From assembly GCA_017534535.1 (NCBI GenBank), contig JAFXVZ010000023.1, positions 1-32,454 on the forward strand: DNA of 32,454 bases, read 5' to 3'. The stretch comes from Bacteroidaceae bacterium (GTDB taxonomy: Bacteria; Bacteroidota; Bacteroidia; Bacteroidales; Bacteroidaceae). Each line of letters opens with the position of its first letter. Position 1 is the first letter of the stretch. The notes beneath the pieces were generated by a model. It made no database searches, was not told where the DNA came from, and saw only the letters and a list, made by a program, of their open reading frames with translations. A program made the translations under genes and the position numbers. Shown in pieces: positions 8,265-17,206 of the stretch.

Positions 8265-9353
8265 ATGAAAAGCATAGAAATTGCTAAACAATTCAAGGTA
8301 AAAAACATCGCTAAAGTGAAGGCGCTGCGCAGCGGACTCATCAACGACACCTTCCTGGTTTACACCAAAGATTTCTCTGAGCCTCAATATGTCCTACAAC
8401 GTATCAATAACCATGTGTTTACTGATGTGGCGCGCCTTCAGAATAATATAAATAAGGTGTCGAAGCACCTCAGGAAGAAATTGGCTGAACAGGGCGAACA
8501 GGATATTGACCACAAGGTGGTGACTTTGGTCCGCACCCAAGAAGGCAAGACTTACTACACCGATGGGGAAACCTATTGGCGAATGATGCTCTATATCCCA
8601 CATGCCGAGGAACCCGAAATGACACCTGAACTATGTCGCAAGGCTGGTGTAGCCATCGGTCGTTTCGAGAAGATGCTGGCCGACCATCCCACTAAACTTA
8701 AACCCACCATCCCTCATTTCCACGATATCAAACTGAGGGTGAATCAGATGATGGAGGCAATGGTAGATGCCATCGTGAACAATCGGGACATTATGGACAT
8801 GGGCAACCTCATGGAGGACTTGTTCCTTTGTTACCATCAGTACAAGCCATTCTTCGACGAGTTCAAGCAGATGCCACTGCGTGTGTGCCATTTCGATACC
8901 AAGATTAGTAATATGCTGTTCGACGAGCAGGGCGAGGTAATCTGCCTCATCGACCTCGATACAGTGATGTCTGGCTATATCACCTCCGACTATGGCGATT
9001 TCCTGCGTACAGCAGCCAACTTCACACATGAGAATGACCGCGCTTATAAGCGTGTGGGCTTTAATATGGAGGTATTCAAGGCGTTTACCGATGGCTATCT
9101 GACTGAGATGAAGGACATTCTGACTCCCGCCGAGAAGAAGCTATTGCCTTATGGTGTGCTGCTCTTCCCACTGATGCAGAGCATTCGTTTCCTGGCTGAT
9201 TTCCTAAATGGAAACGTGTATTATCACGTGGATTACCCTAAGCAGAATTTGGTGAGGGCGAAGAATCAGTTTGCTTTGCTGGTGAGTGTGCACCAGCACA
9301 TAGATGAGATTCGTAATTATATTTATTCTATCGTGGGCTATGAAGAAGATTAG
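8265..9353 (+). CDS. N-acetylhexosamine 1-kinase-like phosphotransferase
   Basis: The 362-residue protein belongs to the aminoglycoside phosphotransferase/choline kinase fold. The catalytic loop is H209-F-D211-TKISN216 and the metal-binding Asp follows in LIDLDT (230-233). The N-lobe begins SGLINDTFLV, which matches the start of the nucleotide-binding region in NahK-like enzymes. Length and layout resemble NahK, which phosphorylates GalNAc and GlcNAc at C1. There is no signal peptide, so it is cytoplasmic. Its place directly after a GH109 gene suggests that it phosphorylates the released GalNAc. The last 14 bases overlap the start of the AraC gene, implying translational coupling. Substrate assignment is inference; a kinase for another sugar or amino alcohol cannot be excluded. 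Confidence 0.75.
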   Translation: MKSIEIAKQFKVKNIAKVKALRSGLINDTFLVYTKDFSEPQYVLQRINNHVFTDVARLQNNINKVSKHLRKKLAEQGEQDIDHKVVTLVRTQEGKTYYTDGETYWRMMLYIPHAEEPEMTPELCRKAGVAIGRFEKMLADHPTKLKPTIPHFHDIKLRVNQMMEAMVDAIVNNRDIMDMGNLMEDLFLCYHQYKPFFDEFKQMPLRVCHFDTKISNMLFDEQGEVICLIDLDTVMSGYITSDYGDFLRTAANFTHENDRAYKRVGFNMEVFKAFTDGYLTEMKDILTPAEKKLLPYGVLLFPLMQSIRFLADFLNGNVYYHVDYPKQNLVRAKNQFALLVSVHQHIDEIRNYIYSIVGYEED

Positions 9354-10221
9354 CATTGAATATTTGAAGAATGAAGATTATGTAGATTATATCGATGGCG
9401 ACCTTTTCTTGATTGAGGACGTCAACAAGCTACCAACCATCAAAGTCGGTGCTATTGAGGTGGATTCCATCATCGTAATCTTTTGCCTGAATGGCGAAGG
9501 ACAGGTCACCATGAATGGCGAGAATTACCGTGTTCACCGCAATCAGCTGCTCTTGGGCATGCCACGCGCTATTTATGCCCACTATCGCCAGCTGACACCC
9601 GATTTTCAGGTAAAGATCATCGGTATCTCCACCCGTTCGTTCAATAGCTCCATCTTCATGACGAAGAACATCTGGAGGAATTTCTACTTCTTGATTAACA
9701 ACCCCGTCATCGATGTTGAAGAAGATGATGTGTTGCTACTCTCACACTACTATGAACTGGCTAACGTAAAGATACACAGTGCTCGTTCACCTTTCCATCA
9801 GGCCATCATGATGTCTCTGCTGCATTGTGTGATCTTCGAATTGCTGGCAATTACAGACAGGGTAGAAAAAATTGAGTTGTCCGAGCAGGACCACATGACA
9901 CAAAGCCATGTATTGTTCAAGCATTTTGTGGAACTGCTGGCAGAGAACGAAGGTCGTGTGCGTTCTGTGGCTGAGTATGCCGATATGTTATATGTCACCC
10001 CCAAGTACCTCTCGTCTATCGTGAAACAGATCAGTGGGCGCACCGCGCTCGACCTGATTCATGAGACTACGACGCACTCCATTGTACGCCAACTGAAATA
10101 TACCGACAAGTCCATCAAGGAGATAGCTGCAGAGATGAAGTTCCCCAGCCTTTCCTTTTTTGGCAAGTTCGTGAAATCGCAGTTGGGTGTTTCACCTAAG
10201 AAATTTAGGAAAGGGGATTGA
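9340..10221 (+). CDS. AraC-family transcriptional regulator
   Basis: The 293-residue protein has an N-terminal cupin-like sensor region and a C-terminal double helix-turn-helix of about 100 residues. The DNA-binding part shows VAEYADMLYVTPKYLSSIVK for the first helix-turn-helix, then KEIAAEMKFPSLSFFGKFVK and the family end GVSPKKFRK. I place the start at ATG 9340 (MKKISIEYL), inside the end of the kinase gene; an ATG at 9304 would add a hydrophobic stretch that does not belong. AraC regulators of this form bind a small molecule through the cupin domain and activate nearby operons. Its place between kinase and glycosidase suggests control of this cluster, with a glycan-derived sugar as ligand. 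The ligand is inference. Confidence 0.85.
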   Translation: MKKISIEYLKNEDYVDYIDGDLFLIEDVNKLPTIKVGAIEVDSIIVIFCLNGEGQVTMNGENYRVHRNQLLLGMPRAIYAHYRQLTPDFQVKIIGISTRSFNSSIFMTKNIWRNFYFLINNPVIDVEEDDVLLLSHYYELANVKIHSARSPFHQAIMMSLLHCVIFELLAITDRVEKIELSEQDHMTQSHVLFKHFVELLAENEGRVRSVAEYADMLYVTPKYLSSIVKQISGRTALDLIHETTTHSIVRQLKYTDKSIKEIAAEMKFPSLSFFGKFVKSQLGVSPKKFRKGD

Positions 10222-10265
10222 AATATTTGCAAATGAATATAATGGTTTTTTATTATTTAATCAAC

Positions 10266-12467
10266 ATGAAGAAGTCATTTTTAATGCTGGCTGCGGTCCT
10301 AATTGGTGGAGCAGCCTATGCGCAACAGACGAATCCGCTTCTGCAGCATGAAACGGAAATTACCGAAATTATCAAAAGTATGACGCTGGAAGAGAAAGTG
10401 AATATGCTGCATGGCAAGACCATGTTCTCTTCAGCAGGTGTTGAAAGACTGGGCATTGCCGACATGAAGTATGCAGACGGTCCTTTTGGTATCCGTGAGG
10501 AATTGGAGGATCACTCTTGGACACCACTGGGTTGGGATGTCGACCGTGCTACCTTCTTCCCTACCGGCTCTGCACTGGCCGCTACCTGGTGCCCAGGCAT
10601 TGCCTATGAGTATGGTAAGGGTATGGCTATTGAGGCTAAGCTGCGTGGCAAGGACATGATTTTAGGTCCTGCGATGAACATTCAGCGTCTGCCAACTGGT
10701 GGTCGTACTTACGAGTACCTGAGTGAAGACCCTTTGCTGTCGGGTATATTGGCTACAGGCTATACCAAGGGCTCACAAGACCAGAACGAGGCTGTGTGCC
10801 TGAAGCACTTTGCCGTGAACAGTCAGGAGAACATGCGTGGTTTCATCAACGCCAACATCTCTGAGCGTGCCTTGCGTGAAATCTACCTCACCCCATTTGA
10901 AATGGCAGTGAAGGAAGGTAATGCATGGGGTGTGATGGCTGCTTACAATAAGATTTGGGGTCAATGGTGCTCTGAGAACTTCAACTTGCAGGAAAACATC
11001 CTGCGTAATGAGTGGGGATTCAGGGGCATGATTATCAGCGACTGGGGTGGTACCCACTCTACCGTTGGCGCAGTAATGGGTGGTTTGGAAGTTGAAATGC
11101 CAAGCAGCACCTATTTGGGTGATTCTCTGATTGCTGCCGTAAATAGAGGTGATGTCCCTATGAATGTGATTGACCAAAGAGTGCGCAACATCTTGCGTGT
11201 TCGCTTGACGGTGAATCCAGTACCTGCTAATGTGGCTAACCAAAAGGTGGCTTCTCAGCCAGAGACTCAAGCCATTGCTTACAAGGTGGCTTCCAAGAGC
11301 ATTGTATTGCTGAAGAACGAAGGTCTGTTGCCTCTGAGCAACAAGGTAAAGACCATCGCCGTTATCGGAGACAATGCGACTCGTACAATGGCATTAGGCG
11401 GTGTAGGTGCTGGTGTGAAGACACTCTATGAAGTAACTCCGTTGGAAGGACTTCAGAAAGCACTGAAAGGCAAGGCAAAGATTCGCTATGCTCGTGGTTA
11501 CGAACCCGCTCCACAGGCTCGTTGGGGACAAAAGCTGCCTGAGAATGCTATGGAGGAATATGAGAAGCGCATGGAGAAACTGAAGAAGGAAGCACTGAAG
11601 GTGGCAAAGGGTGCTGATGTAGTATTATTCATCGGTGGTAACAACCGTGAGGTGGAAACCGAAGGTTCTGACCGTACTACTATCAAGTTGCCATTTGACC
11701 AGGAAGATCTGCTTGAAGATGTTGCGGAGATAAATCCTAACATCGTTGTTGTGATGGTAGCTGGTGCTCCTGTTGACTTGCGTGAGGTAGAGCCTATCGC
11801 AAAGAGCTTGGTATATAGCTGGTTCAATGGTACCGAGGGTGGTAACGCCTTAGCTGATGTGCTGACTGGCAAGATTGCTCCTTCAGGTAAGTTGCCTTTC
11901 ACTTTCCCAAGAAAGTTGGAGGACTCTCCTGCTTACGCACTTGGGGTTTATCCTCAGAAGGAACAGGGCGGTGGCGATGTATTCGTGAACCTCGTTAACC
12001 GCGACCGCTTCGCAGTTCGTAAGGCTGATGCCGACTATTCTGAGGGTATCTTCGTGGGCTATCGCTGGTACACTACCAAGAACGTGAAGCCAATGTATGC
12101 TTTCGGCTATGGCCTGTCATACGTACCATTCAAATATTCAAACCTGGCTGCTAAGGTAGAGGGCGAGAACATTGAAGTGACTTTCGACTTAGCTAACCAA
12201 GGCAACATGGAGGCTGAAGAAGTGTCTCAGGTATATATCGGTCGTCCTGACTCTAAGGTAGAACGTCCTAAGTATGAACTGAAAGGTTTCAAGCGTACAG
12301 CTGTGAAGGCTGGTGAAACTACTAAGATAACGATCAGCATTCCAAAGGATCGTCTGCGTCATTGGAACGAGTTCCAGCACGCATGGAATGTAGAGGGTGG
12401 AAAGGCTGTAATCTATGTAGGAGGTTCTTCTGACAACCTGCCCTTGCAGACAGAAGTCACTCTGTAA
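10266..12467 (+). CDS. Exported GH3 beta-glycosidase
   Basis: The 733-residue protein begins with a signal peptide (MKKSFLMLAA to AYAQ, cleavage near residue 20). I chose ATG 10266 for that reason; an in-frame ATG at 10218 would put 16 unlikely residues before it. The GH3 barrel domain has the substrate-binding Asp in KYADGPFG (D71), the KHF motif (180-182) and the nucleophile in MIISDWGG (D259). A GH3 C-terminal alpha/beta sandwich follows, with NNREVETEGSDRTTIKLP near the expected acid/base region. A fibronectin III-like domain ends the chain. The architecture is typical of periplasmic beta-glucosidases. Specificity cannot be read from sequence; the neighbouring GH109 and kinase genes suggest host or mixed glycans. 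It lies 44 bases after the AraC gene. Confidence 0.88.
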   Translation: MKKSFLMLAAVLIGGAAYAQQTNPLLQHETEITEIIKSMTLEEKVNMLHGKTMFSSAGVERLGIADMKYADGPFGIREELEDHSWTPLGWDVDRATFFPTGSALAATWCPGIAYEYGKGMAIEAKLRGKDMILGPAMNIQRLPTGGRTYEYLSEDPLLSGILATGYTKGSQDQNEAVCLKHFAVNSQENMRGFINANISERALREIYLTPFEMAVKEGNAWGVMAAYNKIWGQWCSENFNLQENILRNEWGFRGMIISDWGGTHSTVGAVMGGLEVEMPSSTYLGDSLIAAVNRGDVPMNVIDQRVRNILRVRLTVNPVPANVANQKVASQPETQAIAYKVASKSIVLLKNEGLLPLSNKVKTIAVIGDNATRTMALGGVGAGVKTLYEVTPLEGLQKALKGKAKIRYARGYEPAPQARWGQKLPENAMEEYEKRMEKLKKEALKVAKGADVVLFIGGNNREVETEGSDRTTIKLPFDQEDLLEDVAEINPNIVVVMVAGAPVDLREVEPIAKSLVYSWFNGTEGGNALADVLTGKIAPSGKLPFTFPRKLEDSPAYALGVYPQKEQGGGDVFVNLVNRDRFAVRKADADYSEGIFVGYRWYTTKNVKPMYAFGYGLSYVPFKYSNLAAKVEGENIEVTFDLANQGNMEAEEVSQVYIGRPDSKVERPKYELKGFKRTAVKAGETTKITISIPKDRLRHWNEFQHAWNVEGGKAVIYVGGSSDNLPLQTEVTL

Positions 12468-12478
12468 AAGTTGAAATC

Positions 12479-12504
12479 TTTCGTTCTTCATATGAAGAAC
12501 GAAA
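12479..12504. repeat. Perfect 26-base palindrome after the GH3 gene
   Basis: Thirteen bases, TTTCGTTCTTCAT, are followed at once by their reverse complement. The element starts 12 bases after the GH3 stop and has no loop, so as DNA it could bind a dimeric protein and as RNA form a tight hairpin. Confidence 0.75.
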
Positions 12505-12517
12505 ACACATATATGTT

Positions 12518-12552
12518 AAGTGCCCCCGAAAGTTTACTTTACGGGGGCACTT
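12518..12552. terminator. Bidirectional terminator-like hairpin
   Basis: AAGTGCCCCCG (12518-12528) and CGGGGGCACTT (12542-12552) form a perfect 11-base-pair, GC-rich stem around an A/T-rich loop. It lies between the convergent GH3 and propeller genes and could end both transcripts. Neither side has a long U-tract. Confidence 0.7.
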
Positions 12553-12579
12553 CAATATTAGAGGACTCTTAAACAATGA

Positions 12580-13509
12580 TTACTTCTTCTCGTTCAGTCG
12601 ATAGCTGACGAAAGCTACGTGGCGGCTATCTGGTGCCCAAGAGTTGGTGTTGATGGTACCTTGACCTCCGAAAAGCTCAGCTACGCGTTTAGGCTGACCA
12701 CCAGCTGCTGGCATGAGCCACAACTCAACGTTGTAGTTGGCCAAGTGCTGGCCTGGCTCCAGATCACCCACATGATAGGTAATGTAGATCACCTGCTTGC
12801 CATCAGGAGATACGTGAGGGAACCAAGCGTTTCGAGTTTCATCGAAAGTCATCTGGGTCTGCTCAGAACCATCGGCATTCATACGCCATACCTGCATCAG
12901 GCCTGTGCGTACGCTATTGAACCAGATGTGCTTGCCATCAGGACTGTACTCGGGACCATCGTCCAAACCCTCAGCAGTAGTGAGGCGTGTCTCTTCGCCA
13001 CCATCCACAGGAATGGTATAGATGTCAGCTCCCTCTGCTACACTGCGGAAAGCGCAATATGCTAAGGTCTTGCCATCAGGGCTCCATCCATGCAAATAAC
13101 TCGGCCCCCAAGGAGTGACGAGCTTGGGTGTGCCACCTTCTAACGGCAAAGTATAAATAAGGGATGTGCCACCAGAGGGAGAAGGACTTGAGCTGACAGC
13201 AATGGACTTGCCATCAGCAGAGAGTACATGGTCATTGTTGCAACGAACCACATATTCAGTATTGATGAGTCCAACCTCACCCTTACCATCAGCAGCGAGT
13301 TTATAAATCAAGCCACTACTATTATAGATAATCCACTTGCCATCGACTGACCAGTTAGGAGCCTCAATCAGGTAAGGAAATTCCTTAAGCACTGTGCGCT
13401 GACCGGTCTGTACATCCAATACCTCAAGAATACTGGTAACGCTGTTTCTTTGCTGAGCCTGCACACTTATCGCCATGCAGAGCATCAATAAAAAAAAGAT
13501 TCGTTTCAT
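12580..13509 (-). CDS. Exported TolB-like beta-propeller (PD40/WD40-like) protein
   Basis: The 309-residue protein has a signal peptide (MKRIFFLLMLCMAISVQAQ). It then carries repeated blade motifs of the TolB/PD40 type: WSVDGKWIIYNSSG, SADGKSIAVSS, WSPDGKTLAYCAF, YSPDGKHIWFNS, VSPDGKQVIYIT and WAPDSRHVAFVSY, about six blades. No catalytic domain is attached, so it is a stand-alone propeller, probably periplasmic, that binds a partner or ligand. Similar proteins are annotated as TolB-like or as the propeller part of S9 peptidases; the hydrolase domain of the latter is absent. It is monocistronic, with a well-formed promoter upstream and the GC-rich hairpin downstream. Confidence 0.8.
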   Translation of the reverse strand: MKRIFFLLMLCMAISVQAQQRNSVTSILEVLDVQTGQRTVLKEFPYLIEAPNWSVDGKWIIYNSSGLIYKLAADGKGEVGLINTEYVVRCNNDHVLSADGKSIAVSSSPSPSGGTSLIYTLPLEGGTPKLVTPWGPSYLHGWSPDGKTLAYCAFRSVAEGADIYTIPVDGGEETRLTTAEGLDDGPEYSPDGKHIWFNSVRTGLMQVWRMNADGSEQTQMTFDETRNAWFPHVSPDGKQVIYITYHVGDLEPGQHLANYNVELWLMPAAGGQPKRVAELFGGQGTINTNSWAPDSRHVAFVSYRLNEKK

Positions 13510-13542
13510 GGTTGTTAAACATTTAATTATGATTTAATGCGT

Positions 13543-13573
13543 CAAAGGTACGAATAATAATTCTGAAAACAAA
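13543..13573 (-). promoter_or_regulatory. Complete Bacteroidetes promoter for the propeller gene
   Basis: On the minus strand, TTTG (13573-13570) is followed after 19 bases by TACCTTTG (13550-13543). Both boxes and the spacing fit the Bacteroides consensus. The start codon at 13509 leaves a leader of about 30 bases. Confidence 0.7.
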
Positions 13574-13583
13574 CATCTATTCG

Positions 13584-13619
13584 TAAAAAAAGGTTGGCTA
13601 CCTCTCGGCAACCAACCTT
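13584..13619 (-). terminator. Rho-independent terminator for the PpiD-like gene
   Basis: On the minus strand AAGGTTGG pairs with CCAACCTT (plus-strand arms 13590-13597 and 13612-13619) around a 14-base loop. A run of U follows, from the A-tract at 13584-13591. It lies about 35 bases after the stop at 13653. Confidence 0.8.
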
Positions 13620-13652
13620 CACCCATTAAAATCTTATTCTTATGGAAGAAAA

Positions 13653-15785
13653 CTAGAAGAAAAGATATCGTGTATCCTTTACATTTGCTTTCTGATAGAG
13701 ATCATTACCAAATTGCTGACGAGCAATGTTCACCTTGTTATTCTGCACCATCACCTTCTCAACCAAAGCATCGTAAGTGTCGTTGGTCTTGTTCTGGGCG
13801 TATGGCTGCAGTACATAGATGGCTGAGTTACCCTTCAAAGGAGCACTTGCAACACCCTGCTTGCCAACTGCTGCATCAGCACTGAAAACTGTTTCAGATG
13901 AGCCGATAGCTGCTATGTATGCAGGATTAGCAAAGGTGACACGCTTGATTGAGTCGCTCACTGCGCCATCCATACCCTTCAGCTGCTCAAGAGAAGCATT
14001 GCCAACCTTAGCCAGCAGCTGCTCACCCTTCTTCTCGCGAATCAACTCACGCTTAATCTCATCCTGTACCAAAGCCAATGGACGATAGCCCACCTTGTTG
14101 ATACGAGCCACACCCACCTGCATTAGGCGATCACTCTCGCCACACTCATACAGGCTTGAAGCCTCACCGGCCTTAGCTTCGAACACCCACTTCAAGGCAT
14201 CCTTGGTATTACGGATAGAACCAATGTTATGGTCAGAATTCTGAACCTCACCCTGAGTATAGAGACGATAGCCTGAATCCTCTGCATTTGCCACCATCTT
14301 ATCATAAGTGTTGTTAGCTGCTACAAACTCACTGAAATCATTGTAAGCTTTGCTATAAGTCTGCTTACTGAACTCAACTGGACGCTTCACGATAGCCACT
14401 TTATACTTTGGCTGCACGCTCTTCTTTGCCAACACTTCCATGATTACGTTAGCTTGGCTAAGATTAAGATTTGTAAGTTGGTTCTGAGGCAATGTAGTTA
14501 TAGCGTTGATGTAACGCAGGTTGTCACCATCCACCTGAGCGCCCTCGTAATTAGCAGAAGAAATCCAAACAGGCTCACCTGTCTGACCATACTTCTGTGC
14601 CAACTCATCAAATTTAGCTCCACCTTTGATAGCGGTGAAAATGCTGTCTGCCAATTCCTGAGCACGAGCTTGAGTCTCACCAGTCACCTGAATCTGACGG
14701 AACTGGATAGAATCTGGCATATTGGTTGCCTCTAGCTTCTTAAAACTGTTGAGGGTATTGTCTCCAGCATTATAGTAAGGGCCAAACACGCCACCCACTG
14801 CTACAGAGTCCAAGCGAGCTACCACATCAGATGGTAACGCCTTAGCGGTGTAATACAGATTAACAAATGGCTGATCAGAACCAGACTGACGAACGAAGGT
14901 AGTATAATCTGTAACCTCTCCCTTCAGCTGTTCAGTATATTCCTCCATCTCCTTCTCCAGTTCGGCACGGTCTTCATCACTTGCCACTACCTGTACGTCA
15001 ATGTAACGAACGTCGCGAGTCTCAACAAACTGACGATACTGCTCCTTCTTCTTCTCGTAGCGAGCCTTAATCTCTGCGTCAGTTACTACAATAGATGAAT
15101 CCAAAACAGTGCTGTAAGGCAGCGCAGCCATGAGGAAGTCTGTCTGAGTAGTACGCGCATCAAAATTATTCTGGGCCTCAACAGAGTTAGAGAGCAATGA
15201 CTTGCTGAGCAGTGTTTGATACTTTTCTGCCAAACGATTCTGACGCAGGGTCTTTTCGATGAAAGTCCAATATCTGTAAACCTGCTGGTACTGCTGGTAC
15301 AAATCTGCTGAAGTGTTTGATGCGCTCATGCTAGAGTAGTTCACTAAGAACATATTGAGCATATCCTTGTCAAACACACCAGTGGTCTGGTTGATGAACG
15401 GAGTGTTCGCCAAGATAGGAGCTGTGCCCTGATCGATGATATCTTGAACTTCCTCGTCTGAAACGGTCAAACCCAGTTTCAACGCTTCGTTCTCAATCAG
15501 TGCATTGTTCACATAAGCCTGCCAAACCTGATCTTTTACTGCATCATTCTGCTCGTCAGTAAGTGCGGTGAGGCCTTGTGAGAACTTCACAGCGTCAGCA
15601 TACTCTTCAAAGAGAGTCTGATACTCCTGAGCAGAGATCTTTTTACCATTTACTTCACCTACATCCTGTGACTGACGGGGAGCAATTACCTTCCAAGCAT
15701 CACCAGCGATGAAGGCAAACAAGCCCAAGGCAATCACACCAATCAACAACGGTCCATGAGACCTGATTTCTTGTAAAGCTGCCAT
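13653..15785 (-). CDS. PpiD/SurA-like periplasmic peptidyl-prolyl isomerase
   Basis: The 710-residue protein has one N-terminal membrane anchor (about residues 13-28, LLIGVIALGLFAFIAG), then a SurA_N-type chaperone region beginning VGEVNGKKISAQEY. A parvulin-like rotamase region lies near the middle (IQFRQIQVTGETQARAQELADSI, then FDELAQKYG), and a long alpha-helical C-terminal part follows. PpiD-type proteins are anchored in the inner membrane and help newly exported proteins fold in the periplasm. Length is normal for the Bacteroidetes form. It is the last gene of the minus-strand envelope run but has a possible promoter of its own at 15884-15891, and it ends at a good terminator. Whether the parvulin domain is active is unclear from sequence. 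Confidence 0.87.
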   Translation of the reverse strand: MAALQEIRSHGPLLIGVIALGLFAFIAGDAWKVIAPRQSQDVGEVNGKKISAQEYQTLFEEYADAVKFSQGLTALTDEQNDAVKDQVWQAYVNNALIENEALKLGLTVSDEEVQDIIDQGTAPILANTPFINQTTGVFDKDMLNMFLVNYSSMSASNTSADLYQQYQQVYRYWTFIEKTLRQNRLAEKYQTLLSKSLLSNSVEAQNNFDARTTQTDFLMAALPYSTVLDSSIVVTDAEIKARYEKKKEQYRQFVETRDVRYIDVQVVASDEDRAELEKEMEEYTEQLKGEVTDYTTFVRQSGSDQPFVNLYYTAKALPSDVVARLDSVAVGGVFGPYYNAGDNTLNSFKKLEATNMPDSIQFRQIQVTGETQARAQELADSIFTAIKGGAKFDELAQKYGQTGEPVWISSANYEGAQVDGDNLRYINAITTLPQNQLTNLNLSQANVIMEVLAKKSVQPKYKVAIVKRPVEFSKQTYSKAYNDFSEFVAANNTYDKMVANAEDSGYRLYTQGEVQNSDHNIGSIRNTKDALKWVFEAKAGEASSLYECGESDRLMQVGVARINKVGYRPLALVQDEIKRELIREKKGEQLLAKVGNASLEQLKGMDGAVSDSIKRVTFANPAYIAAIGSSETVFSADAAVGKQGVASAPLKGNSAIYVLQPYAQNKTNDTYDALVEKVMVQNNKVNIARQQFGNDLYQKANVKDTRYLFF

Positions 15786-15829
15786 ATTTTAGTTTTTTAG
15801 TTTTTTGTTTCTATGTTTTAATTAAATAG

Positions 15830-15857
15830 CTCGTAACTCGCAACTTGCAGCTCGTAA
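15830..15857. repeat. Heptamer quasi-tandem repeat, four copies
   Basis: CTCGTAA, CTCGCAA, CTTGCAG and CTCGTAA are head to tail in the leader between the PpiD promoter and its start codon. A second simple pattern, TTTTTTAG repeated, lies just beside it at 15787-15807. Confidence 0.65.
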
Positions 15858-15883
15858 CTACCTATTATTTTCCAAAAACGGTG

Positions 15884-15891
15884 CAAAGGTA
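15884..15891 (-). promoter_or_regulatory. Bacteroidetes -7 box for the PpiD-like gene
   Basis: The minus strand reads TACCTTTG. It implies a leader of nearly 100 bases carrying the heptamer repeat. No clear -33 TTTG is seen. Confidence 0.5.
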
Positions 15892-15945
15892 CAAAAAATA
15901 GTAATACCCCACTGCTTTTTTTGCAAAAAAAATTGATTTACGGCT

Positions 15946-17202
15946 TTATTCGTTTACTTTTAAGCGCACAAGTTCAATTTTTGTGGCAGAAACCTTGATG
16001 ATTTTGAAGTCGTATTGACCTATCTTCACAGTTTCATGCAACTTGGGGAAGCTCTGGTAACGATCCAAAATCAAACCACCCACGGTGAGATAGTCATCGG
16101 ATTCAGGCAATTTCAAATCGAAAGTCTCATTCACTCTTTCAATTTCCAAGCGTCCAGAGAGCACATATTCATCATCAGATACCTTCTTGCAAACGTAGTT
16201 AGAGCTGTCGTGTTCATCCTCTATTTCACCAAATATTTCCTCTACCAAATCTTCCAGGGTAATGATGCCCGAGGTTCCACCAAACTCATCCACCACCACA
16301 GCCATTGTCTGCTTATCCTTGATGAACTTCTTCATCAGCCGCTGAGCTGACATAGTTTCTGGCACAATGGGCATTACTTGGATGCTCTTGACCCAATTAT
16401 TACGATTGCGAAACATCTCAGCAGAATGGATATAACCCAAGATATTGTCGATATTGCCATCGAACACGATGATGCGTGAGTTGCCCGACTCGATGAAGGT
16501 GTTGATAAGCTCTTCAACAGATGTCTTGACATCCAATGCCAAAATTTCAGTACGAGGCACCATGCAGTCACGAAGCTTAACGGATGAGAAGTCGAGTACA
16601 TTTTGGAAAATCTTCACCTCCGAACCCAAATTGTCCTCGTTTTCGGCATTCTCGATACTGGATGTAACGAAATAGTCCAAATCGACCTTGCCAAATGCCT
16701 TATCCTCTACTTCCCTGTTAACCTTTTGTCCCAAAAGCAACAGCAACAGATAAGACAGCATGGAAGCGAACTTGGAGATGGGATACAGCACTACATATAA
16801 AATATAAAGAGGTATAGCGAAGATGCGCAACATCAGATTTGGATTCATCTTGAAGAACGTCTTGGGTAGGAATTCGCCTGTCACAATGATGATGAGTGTG
16901 GAGATGACAGTCTGAAGGAGCAGAATCAAGAATTCATTGCTACCCACCAGTGCCACCAAATGTGGCTCCAGTATCTGAGCCATCAAAATTCCATAGATGA
17001 CCAAAGCAATATTGTTGCCCACCAACATGGTGGATATAAAGTTACTGGAATGGCGGAAGAAATGTGTAAGAATTGAAGAGGTGATACCAGGCTTGCGATC
17101 CATTTCGAAGCGTAATTTGTCAATTGACACAAAAGCTATCTCCATGCCTGAGAAAAAGGCAGAGAAAAGCACGGATATCAGCAAGTAAACCAGTATGTTC
17201 AT
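15946..17202 (-). CDS. GldE-like DUF21/CBS-pair/CorC membrane protein
   Basis: The 418-residue protein has an N-terminal DUF21 region of about four helices (residues 1-150), including SAFFSGMEIAFVS and ITGEFLPKTFFKMNP-type motifs. A pair of CBS domains follows (about 200-325, with DCMVPRTEILALD and VVVDEFGGTSGIITLEDLVEEI), then a C-terminal CorC/HlyC domain. This is the CNNM/CorC family linked to Mg2+ handling; in Bacteroidetes the branch includes GldE, named from gliding motility but widespread in non-gliders. It acts in the inner membrane, with the CBS pair binding a nucleotide in the cytoplasm. The start lies four bases after the LptC stop, so the two are one transcript and probably translationally coupled. 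Confidence 0.87.
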   Translation of the reverse strand: MNILVYLLISVLFSAFFSGMEIAFVSIDKLRFEMDRKPGITSSILTHFFRHSSNFISTMLVGNNIALVIYGILMAQILEPHLVALVGSNEFLILLLQTVISTLIIIVTGEFLPKTFFKMNPNLMLRIFAIPLYILYVVLYPISKFASMLSYLLLLLLGQKVNREVEDKAFGKVDLDYFVTSSIENAENEDNLGSEVKIFQNVLDFSSVKLRDCMVPRTEILALDVKTSVEELINTFIESGNSRIIVFDGNIDNILGYIHSAEMFRNRNNWVKSIQVMPIVPETMSAQRLMKKFIKDKQTMAVVVDEFGGTSGIITLEDLVEEIFGEIEDEHDSSNYVCKKVSDDEYVLSGRLEIERVNETFDLKLPESDDYLTVGGLILDRYQSFPKLHETVKIGQYDFKIIKVSATKIELVRLKVNE

Positions 17203-17206
17203 TTAT

